DNA of 64,000 nt from Pseudomonas sp. PDM04 (GTDB lineage Bacteria > Pseudomonadota > Gammaproteobacteria > Pseudomonadales > Pseudomonadaceae). Each line of letters begins with the position of its first letter. The first letter of the stretch is position 1. Location of the stretch: assembly GCF_014851765.1 (NCBI RefSeq), contig NZ_JACVAI010000002.1, forward strand, positions 930,001-994,000, in the 5' to 3' direction. Below the pieces are notes generated by a model. The model searched no databases. It saw only the letters and a program-made list of their open reading frames with translations, and was not told the origin of the DNA. This document shows, piece by piece, positions 54,333 to 62,808 of the stretch. The position numbers and the translations under genes are program-made.

Positions 54333-55403
54333 TCAGAGATGGTCGGCGTCGATGACGGCCTGGGCGAAGGCTTGCGGGGCCTCCTGCGGCAAGTTGTGAC
54401 CTATGCCGCCTTCGATCAGGCGGTGCTCGTACTTGCCCGTGAAGCGTTTGGCATAGGCTTCGGCCGGTGGATGAGGCGCACCATTGGCATCGCCCTCCAT
54501 CGTGATGGTCGGGACACCGATGGACGGGGCCTGGGCCAGTTTTTTCTCCAGCGCGTCGTACCGGGCCTCACCCTTGATCAGGCCCAGGCGCCAGCGATAG
54601 TTGAAGATCGACACGGCCACGTGATCGGGGTTTTGCAAAGCGGCGGCGCTACGGTCGTAGGTCGCGTCGTCGAACGCCCACTTGGGCGAAGCCAGTGTCC
54701 AGATCAGCCTGGCGAAATCGTGGGTGTTTTTTTCGTACCCCTGGCGACCGCGCTCGGTCGCGAAGTAGAACTGGTACCACCACTGCAATTCGGCAGCGGG
54801 CGGCAGGGGGGCCTTGCCGGCCTCCTGGCTGCCGATCAGGTAACCGCTGACCGCCACCAGCGCCTTGACCCGCTCCGGCCACAAGGCCGCCACGATGTCG
54901 GCGGTGCGTGCGCCCCAGTCATAGCCACCGAACACGGCCTGCTTGATGTGCAGCGCGTCCATGAAATCGATGACGTCCGTGGCCAGCGCCGCCGGCTGGC
55001 CGTTGCGAACGGTTTTGGCGGACAGGAACTGCGTGTCGCCGTAACCCCGCGCGTAGGGCACCAGAACCCGATAGCCCCGCTCTGCCAGAGCCGGCGCGAC
55101 ATCAGCGTAACTGTGGATATCGTAGGGCCAGCCATGCAGCAGGATGACCACCGGCCCGTCGGCCGGGCCCAGGTCGGCGTAGGCGACATCCAGCAGGCCG
55201 GCCTTGACATGCTTGAGCGGGCCGAGGGACGTGTGAGCGCCCGGCGTCAGGGTGCCGAGGGTGCCGGCGGCCACCTCGGCGGCATGGGCGGACGACGAGG
55301 TCAGCGTCAGGGCCCCGAGTTGCATGAAGGCCGCCGTCAGAACCGTGCAGGCAAAAAAACGCAGATGACGCGGGACAGCTTGAGGATTCAGCAGGATGCT
55401 CAT
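54333..55403 (-). CDS. Exported alpha/beta-hydrolase, Asp-nucleophile type (epoxide hydrolase/dehalogenase-like)
   Basis: A 356-residue precursor starting at 55403 (MSILLNPQAVPRHLRFFAC), seven bases after GGAGA. A signal peptide ends at SSAHAAEVA. The core carries HGWP as oxyanion hole and the nucleophile elbow GGYDWGARTAD with Asp in place of Ser, the type used by epoxide hydrolases and haloalkane dehalogenases. The His is in GIGHNLPQEAP. It acts in the periplasm. It is the second gene of the operon. Confidence 0.85.
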   Translation of the reverse strand: MSILLNPQAVPRHLRFFACTVLTAAFMQLGALTLTSSSAHAAEVAAGTLGTLTPGAHTSLGPLKHVKAGLLDVAYADLGPADGPVVILLHGWPYDIHSYADVAPALAERGYRVLVPYARGYGDTQFLSAKTVRNGQPAALATDVIDFMDALHIKQAVFGGYDWGARTADIVAALWPERVKALVAVSGYLIGSQEAGKAPLPPAAELQWWYQFYFATERGRQGYEKNTHDFARLIWTLASPKWAFDDATYDRSAAALQNPDHVAVSIFNYRWRLGLIKGEARYDALEKKLAQAPSIGVPTITMEGDANGAPHPPAEAYAKRFTGKYEHRLIEGGIGHNLPQEAPQAFAQAVIDADHL

Positions 55404-55462
55404 GGTCATTCTCCGGGCGACGGCCCCATGGCCGTCGCGTGATCGATTGGTCATGCAGGGGC

Positions 55463-56809
55463 TTACGGGGCGGTGTTCGCGACCGCTTTGTTCGCTGCCG
55501 TGCGCAAAGGCCGGAACGCGGCACGCAGTTCTTCACTGAACAATTGCGGCTGTTCCCATGACGCGAAATGGCCGCCCTTGCTGACTTCGTTGAAATAGGC
55601 AAGCGAGGGATAGGCACGTTGTGCCCAGCTTTTCGGGGCACGGTAGATTTCGTGCGGGAACACCGTGATCGCCACCGGGACTTTGATCTCGGCGGTTTTC
55701 TGCGCCGCAGCGCTGAAGTTATTGTTGTTGTTCTCCCAGTAGAAACGGGAGGACAACGCGCCGGCGTTGGTCAGCCAGTACAGGCTGATGTCGTCGAGTA
55801 TTTCGTCGCGGGTCAGGACGCGCTCGGGCTTGCCGTCGCTGTCGGTCCAGGCGGCGATCTTCTCGTACATCCACGCCGCCGTGCCGGCCGGAGAATCGGC
55901 CAGCAGATAACCAATGGTCTGCGGTCGAGTGACCATCATCGCGCCGTAGGCAGCGTTGCGCCCGAAGAAGGTGCTCAGCGAGTTGAAGGCGGTGCGTTCC
56001 GGATCGCCCAGTCCGCTCGGCGCCGGATCGCCGCTGAAGATCGGCTTGACCAGCTCCGGCGGTATGGTGGCCGGCATGTTCAGGTGGATGCCCAGTAATC
56101 CCGGCGGTGCCAGGCGGCCCAACGCATCGGAAACCACCGAACCATGATCGCCACCCTGGGAGACGTAATGGCTGTAGCCCAGGCGTTTCATCAACACATC
56201 CCAGGCCTTGGCCACCCGGTCCGGTCCCCACCCGAGCTCGGTCGGTTTACCGGAGAACCCATGGCCGGGAATCGACGGAATCACCACGTCGAAGGAATCT
56301 TCGATGCGACCGCCGTAAGCGGTGGGATCGGTCAACGGCCCGATGGTCTTGAGGAACTCGAATTGCGAACCCGGCCAGCCGTGAGTGAGGATCAGCGGCA
56401 TGGCGTTGGGATTGCGCGAACGGACGTGGATGAACTGGATGTCGACGCCGTCAATCGTGGTCACGAACTCGGGCAAGGCATTGAGTTTCGCCTCGGCCTT
56501 GCGCCAGTCGTAGTCGCTGCCCCAATACTTCACCAGCGCCTGCACCTGGGCCAGTTGCACACCCTGGCTGACGTCGCTGACGGTCTCCTTGTCGGGCCAG
56601 CGGGTATCGGCGATGCGCTTGCGCAGGTCGGTCAGTTGCGCTTCATCGACGTGGATACGGTAGGGCCGAATGGCCTCCGATTGTGCCGATGCCGCATTGG
56701 CGGCCCATGCGCCACTGCTGCCGGCGAGCAGGGCAAGACCGAGCAGATGCAACCTGGCGGATGAAGCCAGGCAGCGGCGCCAGGTGAGAACGGACGAAAC
56801 TGCAAGCAT
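55463..56809 (-). CDS. Exported epoxide hydrolase with EHN domain
   Basis: A 448-residue precursor starting at 56809 (MLAVSSVLTWRRCL), seven bases after AAGGAG. A signal peptide (ends GSSGAWAANA, about residue 39) is followed by the N-terminal epoxide hydrolase (EHN) region (about 45-145) and the alpha/beta-hydrolase core. The oxyanion hole is HGWPGS, the nucleophile Asp is in QGGDHGSVVSDAL, and the His lies near SKGGHFASWEQP. It should hydrolyse epoxides to diols in the periplasm. It opens the five-gene operon and is divergent from the MFS transporter. Confidence 0.9.
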   Translation of the reverse strand: MLAVSSVLTWRRCLASSARLHLLGLALLAGSSGAWAANAASAQSEAIRPYRIHVDEAQLTDLRKRIADTRWPDKETVSDVSQGVQLAQVQALVKYWGSDYDWRKAEAKLNALPEFVTTIDGVDIQFIHVRSRNPNAMPLILTHGWPGSQFEFLKTIGPLTDPTAYGGRIEDSFDVVIPSIPGHGFSGKPTELGWGPDRVAKAWDVLMKRLGYSHYVSQGGDHGSVVSDALGRLAPPGLLGIHLNMPATIPPELVKPIFSGDPAPSGLGDPERTAFNSLSTFFGRNAAYGAMMVTRPQTIGYLLADSPAGTAAWMYEKIAAWTDSDGKPERVLTRDEILDDISLYWLTNAGALSSRFYWENNNNNFSAAAQKTAEIKVPVAITVFPHEIYRAPKSWAQRAYPSLAYFNEVSKGGHFASWEQPQLFSEELRAAFRPLRTAANKAVANTAP

Positions 56810-56963
56810 GTTCAATCTCCTTTGAGTAAGTGGCCTACAGGCGCAGCGCGAATGGCTGGAGCGGCTACCGGGCCGTGGCCACGGTCATTGCCTCACTCCA
56901 GCGCTCGCAGGCTTGATAAGACCACCCGCTTGCCCTCGGGACGATTGCACGTAGGTGTCGGTC

Positions 56964-56977
56964 GATACCTAAGTATC
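56964..56977. promoter_or_regulatory. Inverted repeat in the divergent promoter of the hydrolase operon
   Basis: GATAC-CTAA-GTATC is a perfect ten-base-arm repeat with a four-base spacer. It lies in the 276-base gap between the epoxide hydrolase and MFS starts, so one regulator could serve both. No regulator gene is adjacent. Confidence 0.4.
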
Positions 56978-57085
56978 ACTTGCCAGCCAATACCCCTGAA
57001 TGGTGTCGTCAGCAGCGCGGAACGCGCCCGGGAGGGTGCGAGGTTGAACGTATCGACGTACAGGACAGCACTGGATGGATGGCCA

Positions 57086-58348
57086 ATGAGTGGGGGCACG
57101 CTGTACGAGGGGATAAACGAAACGGCGCTGGCGGCCACTCGCTGGGCAGTGGTCGGCCTGTGCATGCTCTTCAACGTGGTCGATGGCATGAACGCTATGG
57201 TCATGGCCTTCACCGCAGCCAGCGTTTCGGCGCAATGGGGTTTGAACGGGGTCGAACTGGGGATGCTGCTCAGTGCCAGTCTGATCGGGATGGCCGGCGG
57301 CTCGCTGTTCGCCGCGCCGATGGCGGACCGCTACGGGCGTCGCCCCTTGCTGCTGGCCGGCCTGTCATTCAGCGGCCTGTGCATGCTGCTGTCCTTCTGG
57401 AGCCAGGGCCTGAGCGCGTTGATGCTGCTGCGCACCTTGACGGGCATTGGCCTGGGGGCGGTGCTGGTGGGGGCCAACGTGTTGACCCATGAGCATGCCA
57501 GTGCGCATCGACGCGGCCTGGCAATCGCCCTGCAATCACTGGCCTTCGCCCTCGGCGTAAGCCTGGGGGGCGTGCTGGCACACCTGTTCAATGAAAGCCT
57601 CGGCTGGCGCTACGTCTTTCTCGCAGGGGGGTTGATCACGTTCATCGTGACCTGCGCCGGCGTGCTGTGGCTGAGCGAATCGCAGGCGTTCCTGACGCTG
57701 CAGCAAGGGCGCCGCGACGCGCGACTGGCAGACGCCAGCCCCATACGTGAAAAGGAATTCGGGCAGTTGTTTGCGTCTGGTCAGTGGCGCCAGACCACGT
57801 CGCTGGCGCTGGCCTTCTTCCTCATCATGTTCTGTTTCTACTTCGTGATGAGCTGGACCCCGACACTGATGGTGCAGAACGGCTTTTCGCAGGAGCAAGG
57901 CGCAGCGGGCGGGATTCTGCTGAGCCTGGGCGGCATGCTCGGCGCCCTGTTGATGGGCCTGGGGGCGCATCGTTTCGGCGGCAATCGGCTGTTGCTGGGG
58001 TTTGTGCTGCTCAACAGCGTGCTGATGACGTTGCTGGTGCCGGCCACTGCCGTGCAAAGCCTGGCGGTGGCCATCGGTTTCAGCAGCGGGTTGTTGCTCA
58101 ATGGCGCCATCGCCGCGCTGTTTACATTGGCGCCGCAGGCTTTCGCCGCGTCCATCCGCGGCCGTGGCGTCGGTCTGGTACTGGCAGGGGGGCGTTGCGG
58201 CGCGATCCTGTCGCCGCCCGTCGCCGGCCTGCTGTTGGATGCTCAGTGGAGCCCGCTGGGCCTGTTCAGCTTTTTTGCCGGCAGCCAAGTGTTGGCGGCA
58301 CTGTTGATCTGGCGCGGCGCCCGGCCGAGCTCGACGAAACGAACCTAG
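57086..58348 (+). CDS. MFS transporter, aromatic acid:H+ symporter type
   Basis: A 420-residue, twelve-helix MFS protein. The start at ATG 57086 (MSGGTLYEGINETAL) follows GGATGG; longer upstream readings have no ribosome site. Helix 2 and the loop between helices 2 and 3 carry the MFS signature (GGSLFAAPMADRYGRRPLLL). Overall it resembles the AAHS group that takes up benzoate-, vanillate- or 4-hydroxybenzoate-like acids. It is divergent from the epoxide hydrolase operon, so it may import its end-product or substrate. Confidence 0.85.
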   Translation: MSGGTLYEGINETALAATRWAVVGLCMLFNVVDGMNAMVMAFTAASVSAQWGLNGVELGMLLSASLIGMAGGSLFAAPMADRYGRRPLLLAGLSFSGLCMLLSFWSQGLSALMLLRTLTGIGLGAVLVGANVLTHEHASAHRRGLAIALQSLAFALGVSLGGVLAHLFNESLGWRYVFLAGGLITFIVTCAGVLWLSESQAFLTLQQGRRDARLADASPIREKEFGQLFASGQWRQTTSLALAFFLIMFCFYFVMSWTPTLMVQNGFSQEQGAAGGILLSLGGMLGALLMGLGAHRFGGNRLLLGFVLLNSVLMTLLVPATAVQSLAVAIGFSSGLLLNGAIAALFTLAPQAFAASIRGRGVGLVLAGGRCGAILSPPVAGLLLDAQWSPLGLFSFFAGSQVLAALLIWRGARPSSTKRT

Positions 58349-59130
58349 AACGCCAGCTTGTACCCGATCAGCACCAGCATGGTCGCCAGGCACGGGCGCA
58401 GCCAGTCATCGGAGATGCGCCCGGTCAAGTGGCTGCCCAGGTAAATGCCCGGCAGCGAGCCCACCAGCAGGAAACCCAGCACCTGCCAGTCCATGTTGCC
58501 CATGCTGGCGTGACCAAGGCCTGCCACCAGGGTCAGCGGTACGGCGTGTGCGATTTCAGTGCCCACCAGGCGGCGGGTTGGCAACAGCGGGTAGAGGATG
58601 AACAACGCCACCGTGCCCAGGGCGCCGGCGCCAATCGAGGTCAGCGCCACCATGGTGCCGAGGACCAGGCCGGTGATCACGGTCAGTGCGTTCAAGCGCT
58701 GACCGCTGGGGTTGTAGTGGCCGCCGGCGCGTTTATGGGCGAAATCGAGCAGGCGTTTCTTGAAGAAAATCGCCAGCGCCGTGGCAAACAACACGAAGCC
58801 CAGCGCCTGCTTGATGACGGCGTTCATCGCCTCGGGCGAGGTTTGCAAGGTGCTGAGGAACCACAGGGTCAGCGCCACGGCCGGCACGCTGCCGAGGGTC
58901 AGCCAACCGGTAATGGCCCAGTCGATGTTCTTGTTCTTGCGATGAACCAGCACGCCACTGGATTTGGTAATCGCCGCGTACAACAAATCCGTGCCCACCG
59001 CCGTGGCCGGGTTGACGCCGAACCACAACAGGATCGGCGTCATCAGCGAACCACCCCCCACGCCGGTCATGCCGACGATGAAACCCACCACCAGGCCTGC
59101 CACGATTAAGCCGAAATCACCGAATTCCAT
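58345..59130 (-). CDS. TauE/SafE-family sulfite exporter-like permease
   Basis: A 261-residue membrane protein with about eight helices of the TSUP (TauE/SafE) family. The N-terminal motif GMTGVGGGSLMTP and its internal repeat LTSIGAGALGTVAL are diagnostic. I start at ATG 59130; the ribosome site is weak. Family members export sulfite, sulfoacetate or related organosulfur anions. The stop overlaps the convergent MFS gene by four bases (58345-58348). The substrate is unconfirmed. Confidence 0.9.
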   Translation of the reverse strand: MEFGDFGLIVAGLVVGFIVGMTGVGGGSLMTPILLWFGVNPATAVGTDLLYAAITKSSGVLVHRKNKNIDWAITGWLTLGSVPAVALTLWFLSTLQTSPEAMNAVIKQALGFVLFATALAIFFKKRLLDFAHKRAGGHYNPSGQRLNALTVITGLVLGTMVALTSIGAGALGTVALFILYPLLPTRRLVGTEIAHAVPLTLVAGLGHASMGNMDWQVLGFLLVGSLPGIYLGSHLTGRISDDWLRPCLATMLVLIGYKLAF

Positions 59131-59242
59131 CAAAACGCCCACGAAGCAGGAAAAAACTGGCCCGCAGGATAGCGATTTTTCTTATAACCACTTATATCGA
59201 TGCGATCTATGTTTATTCCATAAACAATTTCCTGCGGGGTGA

Positions 59243-59992
59243 TCACTGCACCGGCAGGAAATTCAGGAACAACAGGCTTTGCGCGTAGTTCAGGCCGATC
59301 CGCCGGTAACGTTCGTCCAGCATCTGGGTCAGCAGGTCGAGGCGCGCGACGATCTTGCCGAATTCCACGGCAAAACTCAGGTTGCTGCCCTCCTCCGAGA
59401 TTTCGTTGGAAAACAACAAAGGCTGGCCATCGGCCGTTTGCCGCTGGCTCAGGATCCAGGTGGCTTTCTCGATGTTGCGCGCGGCGTTGTTGACGAAGGT
59501 CGGGTTGATCGCATCGGTCATGTAGAACTCCAGCCGGTTGCCGTGCGCGGTGACCAGCATGCTGCCGATGGCGTAGATGAAGGCGCCCACCCGGTCGCCG
59601 AGAAACTCCGGACTCATGGCATAACTCAGTGCCGCCAGGTCTTTCCTGCCACCCAGGGTCGGCAACGGTTGTTGCTGTTCGATGGCCAGGCGCACCTGTT
59701 TCCCGGCCGTACGGGCGTCGAGAAAACCGGATTTTTTCAGTTCCTGCGGGTTGCGCAGGTAGAGCTTGCCCATCAACAGATAGAGGCTCTCGAGGTTGTC
59801 GCGCATGGCCAGGGTGGCCATGCGGTCGACGCTGGTCTGGAGAAATTCCTGGGGCCTGCCCTCGCGGAACTGGCTGACGATGTCACGCCCTTGCTGCTGG
59901 CTGCACCCGGAAGTGAACAGCATCGACAGCAGGGCCAGCAGCAGGCAATGGCGGCGGGTAGGCACAACGCTGAGGGGTAAAACTCGGGCCAT
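59243..59992 (-). CDS. Hypothetical lipoprotein
   Basis: A 249-residue lipoprotein. The proposed start at 59992 (MARVLPLSVVPTRRHCLLLA) leads into a hydrophobic segment with a lipobox TSGC near residue 30; a start upstream is possible. The mature part is mostly helical with a central LGGRKDLAALSYAMSPEFLG, then a segment predicted to span or line the membrane surface (AFIYAIGSMLVTAHG). I recognise no family. It stands alone between the TSUP gene and galM. Confidence 0.7.
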   Translation of the reverse strand: MARVLPLSVVPTRRHCLLLALLSMLFTSGCSQQQGRDIVSQFREGRPQEFLQTSVDRMATLAMRDNLESLYLLMGKLYLRNPQELKKSGFLDARTAGKQVRLAIEQQQPLPTLGGRKDLAALSYAMSPEFLGDRVGAFIYAIGSMLVTAHGNRLEFYMTDAINPTFVNNAARNIEKATWILSQRQTADGQPLLFSNEISEEGSNLSFAVEFGKIVARLDLLTQMLDERYRRIGLNYAQSLLFLNFLPVQ

Positions 59993-60114
59993 GGGGACGT
60001 GGACTTGGGCATGGGCCGGCGGTGGGGATCGCCGCAGGCTGGCCAAGGATAGAGCCGGGAATTACGAAAAAGTGCAGTGCCGGCAATTCACTCACTCAAC
60101 CCTGAAAACACAAT

Positions 60115-60197
60115 AGTCATACTTTATTAGTGCAAAACCATCAAAACCCGCTATAAATCCCCACACGTCGAATTTCCAATCGACTACTAGTATGACT
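60115..60197. promoter_or_regulatory. Inverted operator-like sites upstream of galM
   Basis: AGTCATACT (60115-60123) and its reverse complement AGTATGACT (60189-60197) are exact. They share the core GTATGAC with the candidate GntR/FCD operator at 30836. The right copy lies 35 bases before the galM start. The spacing of 74 bases suggests DNA looping or two independent sites. Confidence 0.45.
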
Positions 60198-60231
60198 ACT
60201 TATCCAAAAACAACAAAAAGGAAGCTTGACC

Positions 60232-61380
60232 ATGCTTCAATCCCGCTCTCCATTGTGCCTCCTTGGACTGTCACTGATGATCGCCACCCTCTCCGCCCAG
60301 GCTGCCGGCCTGTCCAGCGAACACAAAAACTTCGGTAAAACCCGCGACGGCACGCCCGTCGAGCAATACGTGCTGCGCAACAGCCACGGCATGCAGGCCA
60401 CCGTGATCACTTACGGTGCGACCCTGCAGGCGCTGGAGGTGCCGGACAAGCACGGCAAGGTTGAAGACGTGGTGCTCGGTTTCGATGATGTGCGGGGTTA
60501 TGAGACCGGCAAAGCGTACTTCGGCGCGACCATCGGACGCTTCGGCAATCGCCTGGCCAACGGCGCCTTCGAACTCGACGGCAAACGCTATCAGGTGCCG
60601 CAAAACGATGGTTCCAATGCGCTGCACGGCGGTCCGCAGGGTTTTGACAAGCATGTCTGGAAAGCCAGGCCGACCCAGGGCAAGGACTCGGTGGGTGTGA
60701 CCCTGACGTACCGCTCGGCAGACGGTGAAATGGGTTTCCCCGGCAACCTGGAAACCGAGGTCACCTACAGCCTCAATGATCGCAACGAACTGCGCATCGA
60801 TTACAAGGCTTCCACCGATAAACCCACGGTGCTCAACCTGACCAACCATAGCTACTTCAACCTGGCGGGTGCGGGCAACGGCGACGTGTTGCAACAGCTC
60901 GCGACCCTGCACGCCAGCCGTTACACCCCGGTCAACGGCACGTTGATCCCGACCGGCGAACTGGCACCGGTGGCCGGTACGCCGATGGATTTCACAAAGC
61001 CCACCGCCATCGGCAAGAACATCAAGGCCAACCATCCGCAACTGAAATTCGCCGAGCCGAAACAAGGCGGTTTCGACTTCAACTGGGTGCTGGATGCCAA
61101 GGGCGACCTGGGCAAGCTCGCCGCCGACGTCAGCGATCCGCAGTCCGGGCGCCGCCTGCAGCTCTATACCACCGAGCCCGGCGTGCAGTTCTACACCAGC
61201 AACTTCCTCGACGGTTCGGTCAAGGGCAAGGCGGGCAAGACCTACGCACACTGGAGCGCGTTCACCCTGGAAACCCAACATTATCCGGACGCGCCCAATC
61301 AGCCGGGTTTCCCGTCCACCCGCCTGGACCCAGGCAAGACCTATACCCAGAACACCGTGCTTAAATTCAGCGCCCAATAA
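60232..61380 (+). CDS. Aldose 1-epimerase (mutarotase), exported
   Basis: GalM interconverts alpha and beta anomers of aldoses. The 382-residue product starts at 60232 (MLQSRSPLCLLGLSLMIATL), after AGGAAGCTTGACC, with a signal peptide ending SAQAAG. The mutarotase fold is recognisable from GATIGRFGNRLANG and the catalytic His in NLTNHSYFNL; the catalytic Glu is in FTLETQHYPDAPN. A periplasmic form is unusual compared with cytoplasmic GalM but occurs in Pseudomonas. It appears monocistronic. Confidence 0.92.
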   Translation: MLQSRSPLCLLGLSLMIATLSAQAAGLSSEHKNFGKTRDGTPVEQYVLRNSHGMQATVITYGATLQALEVPDKHGKVEDVVLGFDDVRGYETGKAYFGATIGRFGNRLANGAFELDGKRYQVPQNDGSNALHGGPQGFDKHVWKARPTQGKDSVGVTLTYRSADGEMGFPGNLETEVTYSLNDRNELRIDYKASTDKPTVLNLTNHSYFNLAGAGNGDVLQQLATLHASRYTPVNGTLIPTGELAPVAGTPMDFTKPTAIGKNIKANHPQLKFAEPKQGGFDFNWVLDAKGDLGKLAADVSDPQSGRRLQLYTTEPGVQFYTSNFLDGSVKGKAGKTYAHWSAFTLETQHYPDAPNQPGFPSTRLDPGKTYTQNTVLKFSAQ

Positions 61381-61486
61381 GTCCGCCCGCCGCCAGCCCC
61401 TTCCGGGCCGGCGGCTAACGGCAAAGGGAACCCGTGGGCTATTCTGCTGCCAACTGGAATAGTCCTGGTGTTCAGTGGAGGTTTGC

Positions 61487-62308
61487 ATGCGGGTTCTCGA
61501 ATTGGCGGGCGTCAAGGTTCCCGTGATTGGCCAGGGCACCTGGCGCATGGGCGAAGATCCGGCCCGACACGCCGAAGAAGTCGCTGCATTGCGCCTTGGC
61601 ATCGAACTGGGCATGACCCTGATCGACACCGCCGAGATGTACGCCGAAGGGGGCGCCGAGGAAGTGGTCGGCGAAGCGATTGCCGGGCGGCGCGACCAGG
61701 TGTTCCTCGTCAGCAAGGTCTACCCGCACAATGCCAGCCGCCGGGGTGTGCCCCAGGCCTGCGAACGCAGCCTGCGCCGGTTGAACACCGATTACCTTGA
61801 CCTGTACCTGCTGCACTGGCGCGGCCAGTATCCCCTCGAAGAAACCGTCGAGGCCTTCGAACGTCTGCGCGAAGACGGCCGGATCGGCGCCTGGGGCGTG
61901 TCCAATTTCGACGTGGATGACTTGCAGGCACTCAACGCCCCGGCGTGCGCCACCAACCAGGTGCTGTACAACCTGGAGGAACGCGGCATCGAATTTGACC
62001 TGTTGCCAGCGTGCCAGCAGCATCGCCAGCCATTGATGGCATACTGTCCAATAGGCCAGGGCGGGCAATTGCTGGCCCACCCGACGCTGGCCCAAGTGGC
62101 CGCCCGTCACGCGGCGACCCCGGCGCAGGTAGCGCTGGCATGGATTCTGCGACAGGATGGCGTAATTGCCATCCCCAAGGCGGTTCGGCCCGAACACGTG
62201 CACCTGAATGCACAGGCCGCGCAATTGCAACTTGAGATCGGGGATCTGGAGGCGCTGGACCAAGCGTTTCGCGCGCCACAACGCAAACAGCGACTGGCCA
62301 TGGTCTGA
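61487..62308 (+). CDS. Aldo/keto reductase
   Basis: A 273-residue NADPH-dependent reductase starting at 61487 (MRVLELAGVKVPVIGQGTWR) after GGAGG. The catalytic Asp (LIDTAEMYAEGGAEE), Tyr (MYAEG), Lys (VSKVYPHN) and His (LHWRGQ) tetrad of the AKR fold are all in place. Substrates are typically aldehydes or ketones such as methylglyoxal. The 106-base gap from galM makes co-transcription possible; the next gene starts 29 bases after its stop. Confidence 0.92.
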   Translation: MRVLELAGVKVPVIGQGTWRMGEDPARHAEEVAALRLGIELGMTLIDTAEMYAEGGAEEVVGEAIAGRRDQVFLVSKVYPHNASRRGVPQACERSLRRLNTDYLDLYLLHWRGQYPLEETVEAFERLREDGRIGAWGVSNFDVDDLQALNAPACATNQVLYNLEERGIEFDLLPACQQHRQPLMAYCPIGQGGQLLAHPTLAQVAARHAATPAQVALAWILRQDGVIAIPKAVRPEHVHLNAQAAQLQLEIGDLEALDQAFRAPQRKQRLAMV

Positions 62309-62337
62309 GCCATCGCGGTTCTGTCGGAGGGCTTCTC

Positions 62338-62808
62338 ATGAGAAGCACCGATCAGCTCGATGCCTTCAATCTGCAGCGCTTTGTCCTGGCGCAGAACCCT
62401 GTGTTGCAGCGCGTGCACAACGAACTCGGCGCCGGCCACAAACGCAGTCACTGGATGTGGTTCATCTTTCCGCAGCTCGCCGGGTTGGGCGACAGCGAAA
62501 TGTCCCGACGCTTCGCCATTCGCTCCAGCGATGAAGCCACGGCCTACCTCGACCATGCCCTGCTGGGTCCTCGGCTGCTGACCTGCACGCAACTCGTGCT
62601 GGATATCCGGGAACGTTCGATTGCCGAGGTGTTCGGTCATCCTGACGACCTGAAATTCCATTCATCGATGACCCTGTTCGCCCAGTTCACCCCGCAGGGC
62701 AGCCTGTACCACCAAGCGCTGGAGCGTTACTTCCATGGCATTCCGGATGAATGGACGCTGACACTGCTGGATTCAAAACAGGCCCAGTTGCCCCCCAACC
62801 AGGGTTGA
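62338..62808 (+). CDS. DUF1810-family protein
   Basis: A 156-residue cytoplasmic protein starting at 62338, after GGAGGGCTTCTC. The patterns RSHWMWFIFPQLAGLG and LGPRLLTCTQLVL and KFHSSMTLFAQ define DUF1810, whose members have a macro-like or calpastatin-like fold of unknown function. It shares an operon with the aldo/keto reductase. Its last 36 bases overlap the convergent DNA polymerase II gene (62773-62808). Confidence 0.9.
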   Translation: MRSTDQLDAFNLQRFVLAQNPVLQRVHNELGAGHKRSHWMWFIFPQLAGLGDSEMSRRFAIRSSDEATAYLDHALLGPRLLTCTQLVLDIRERSIAEVFGHPDDLKFHSSMTLFAQFTPQGSLYHQALERYFHGIPDEWTLTLLDSKQAQLPPNQG

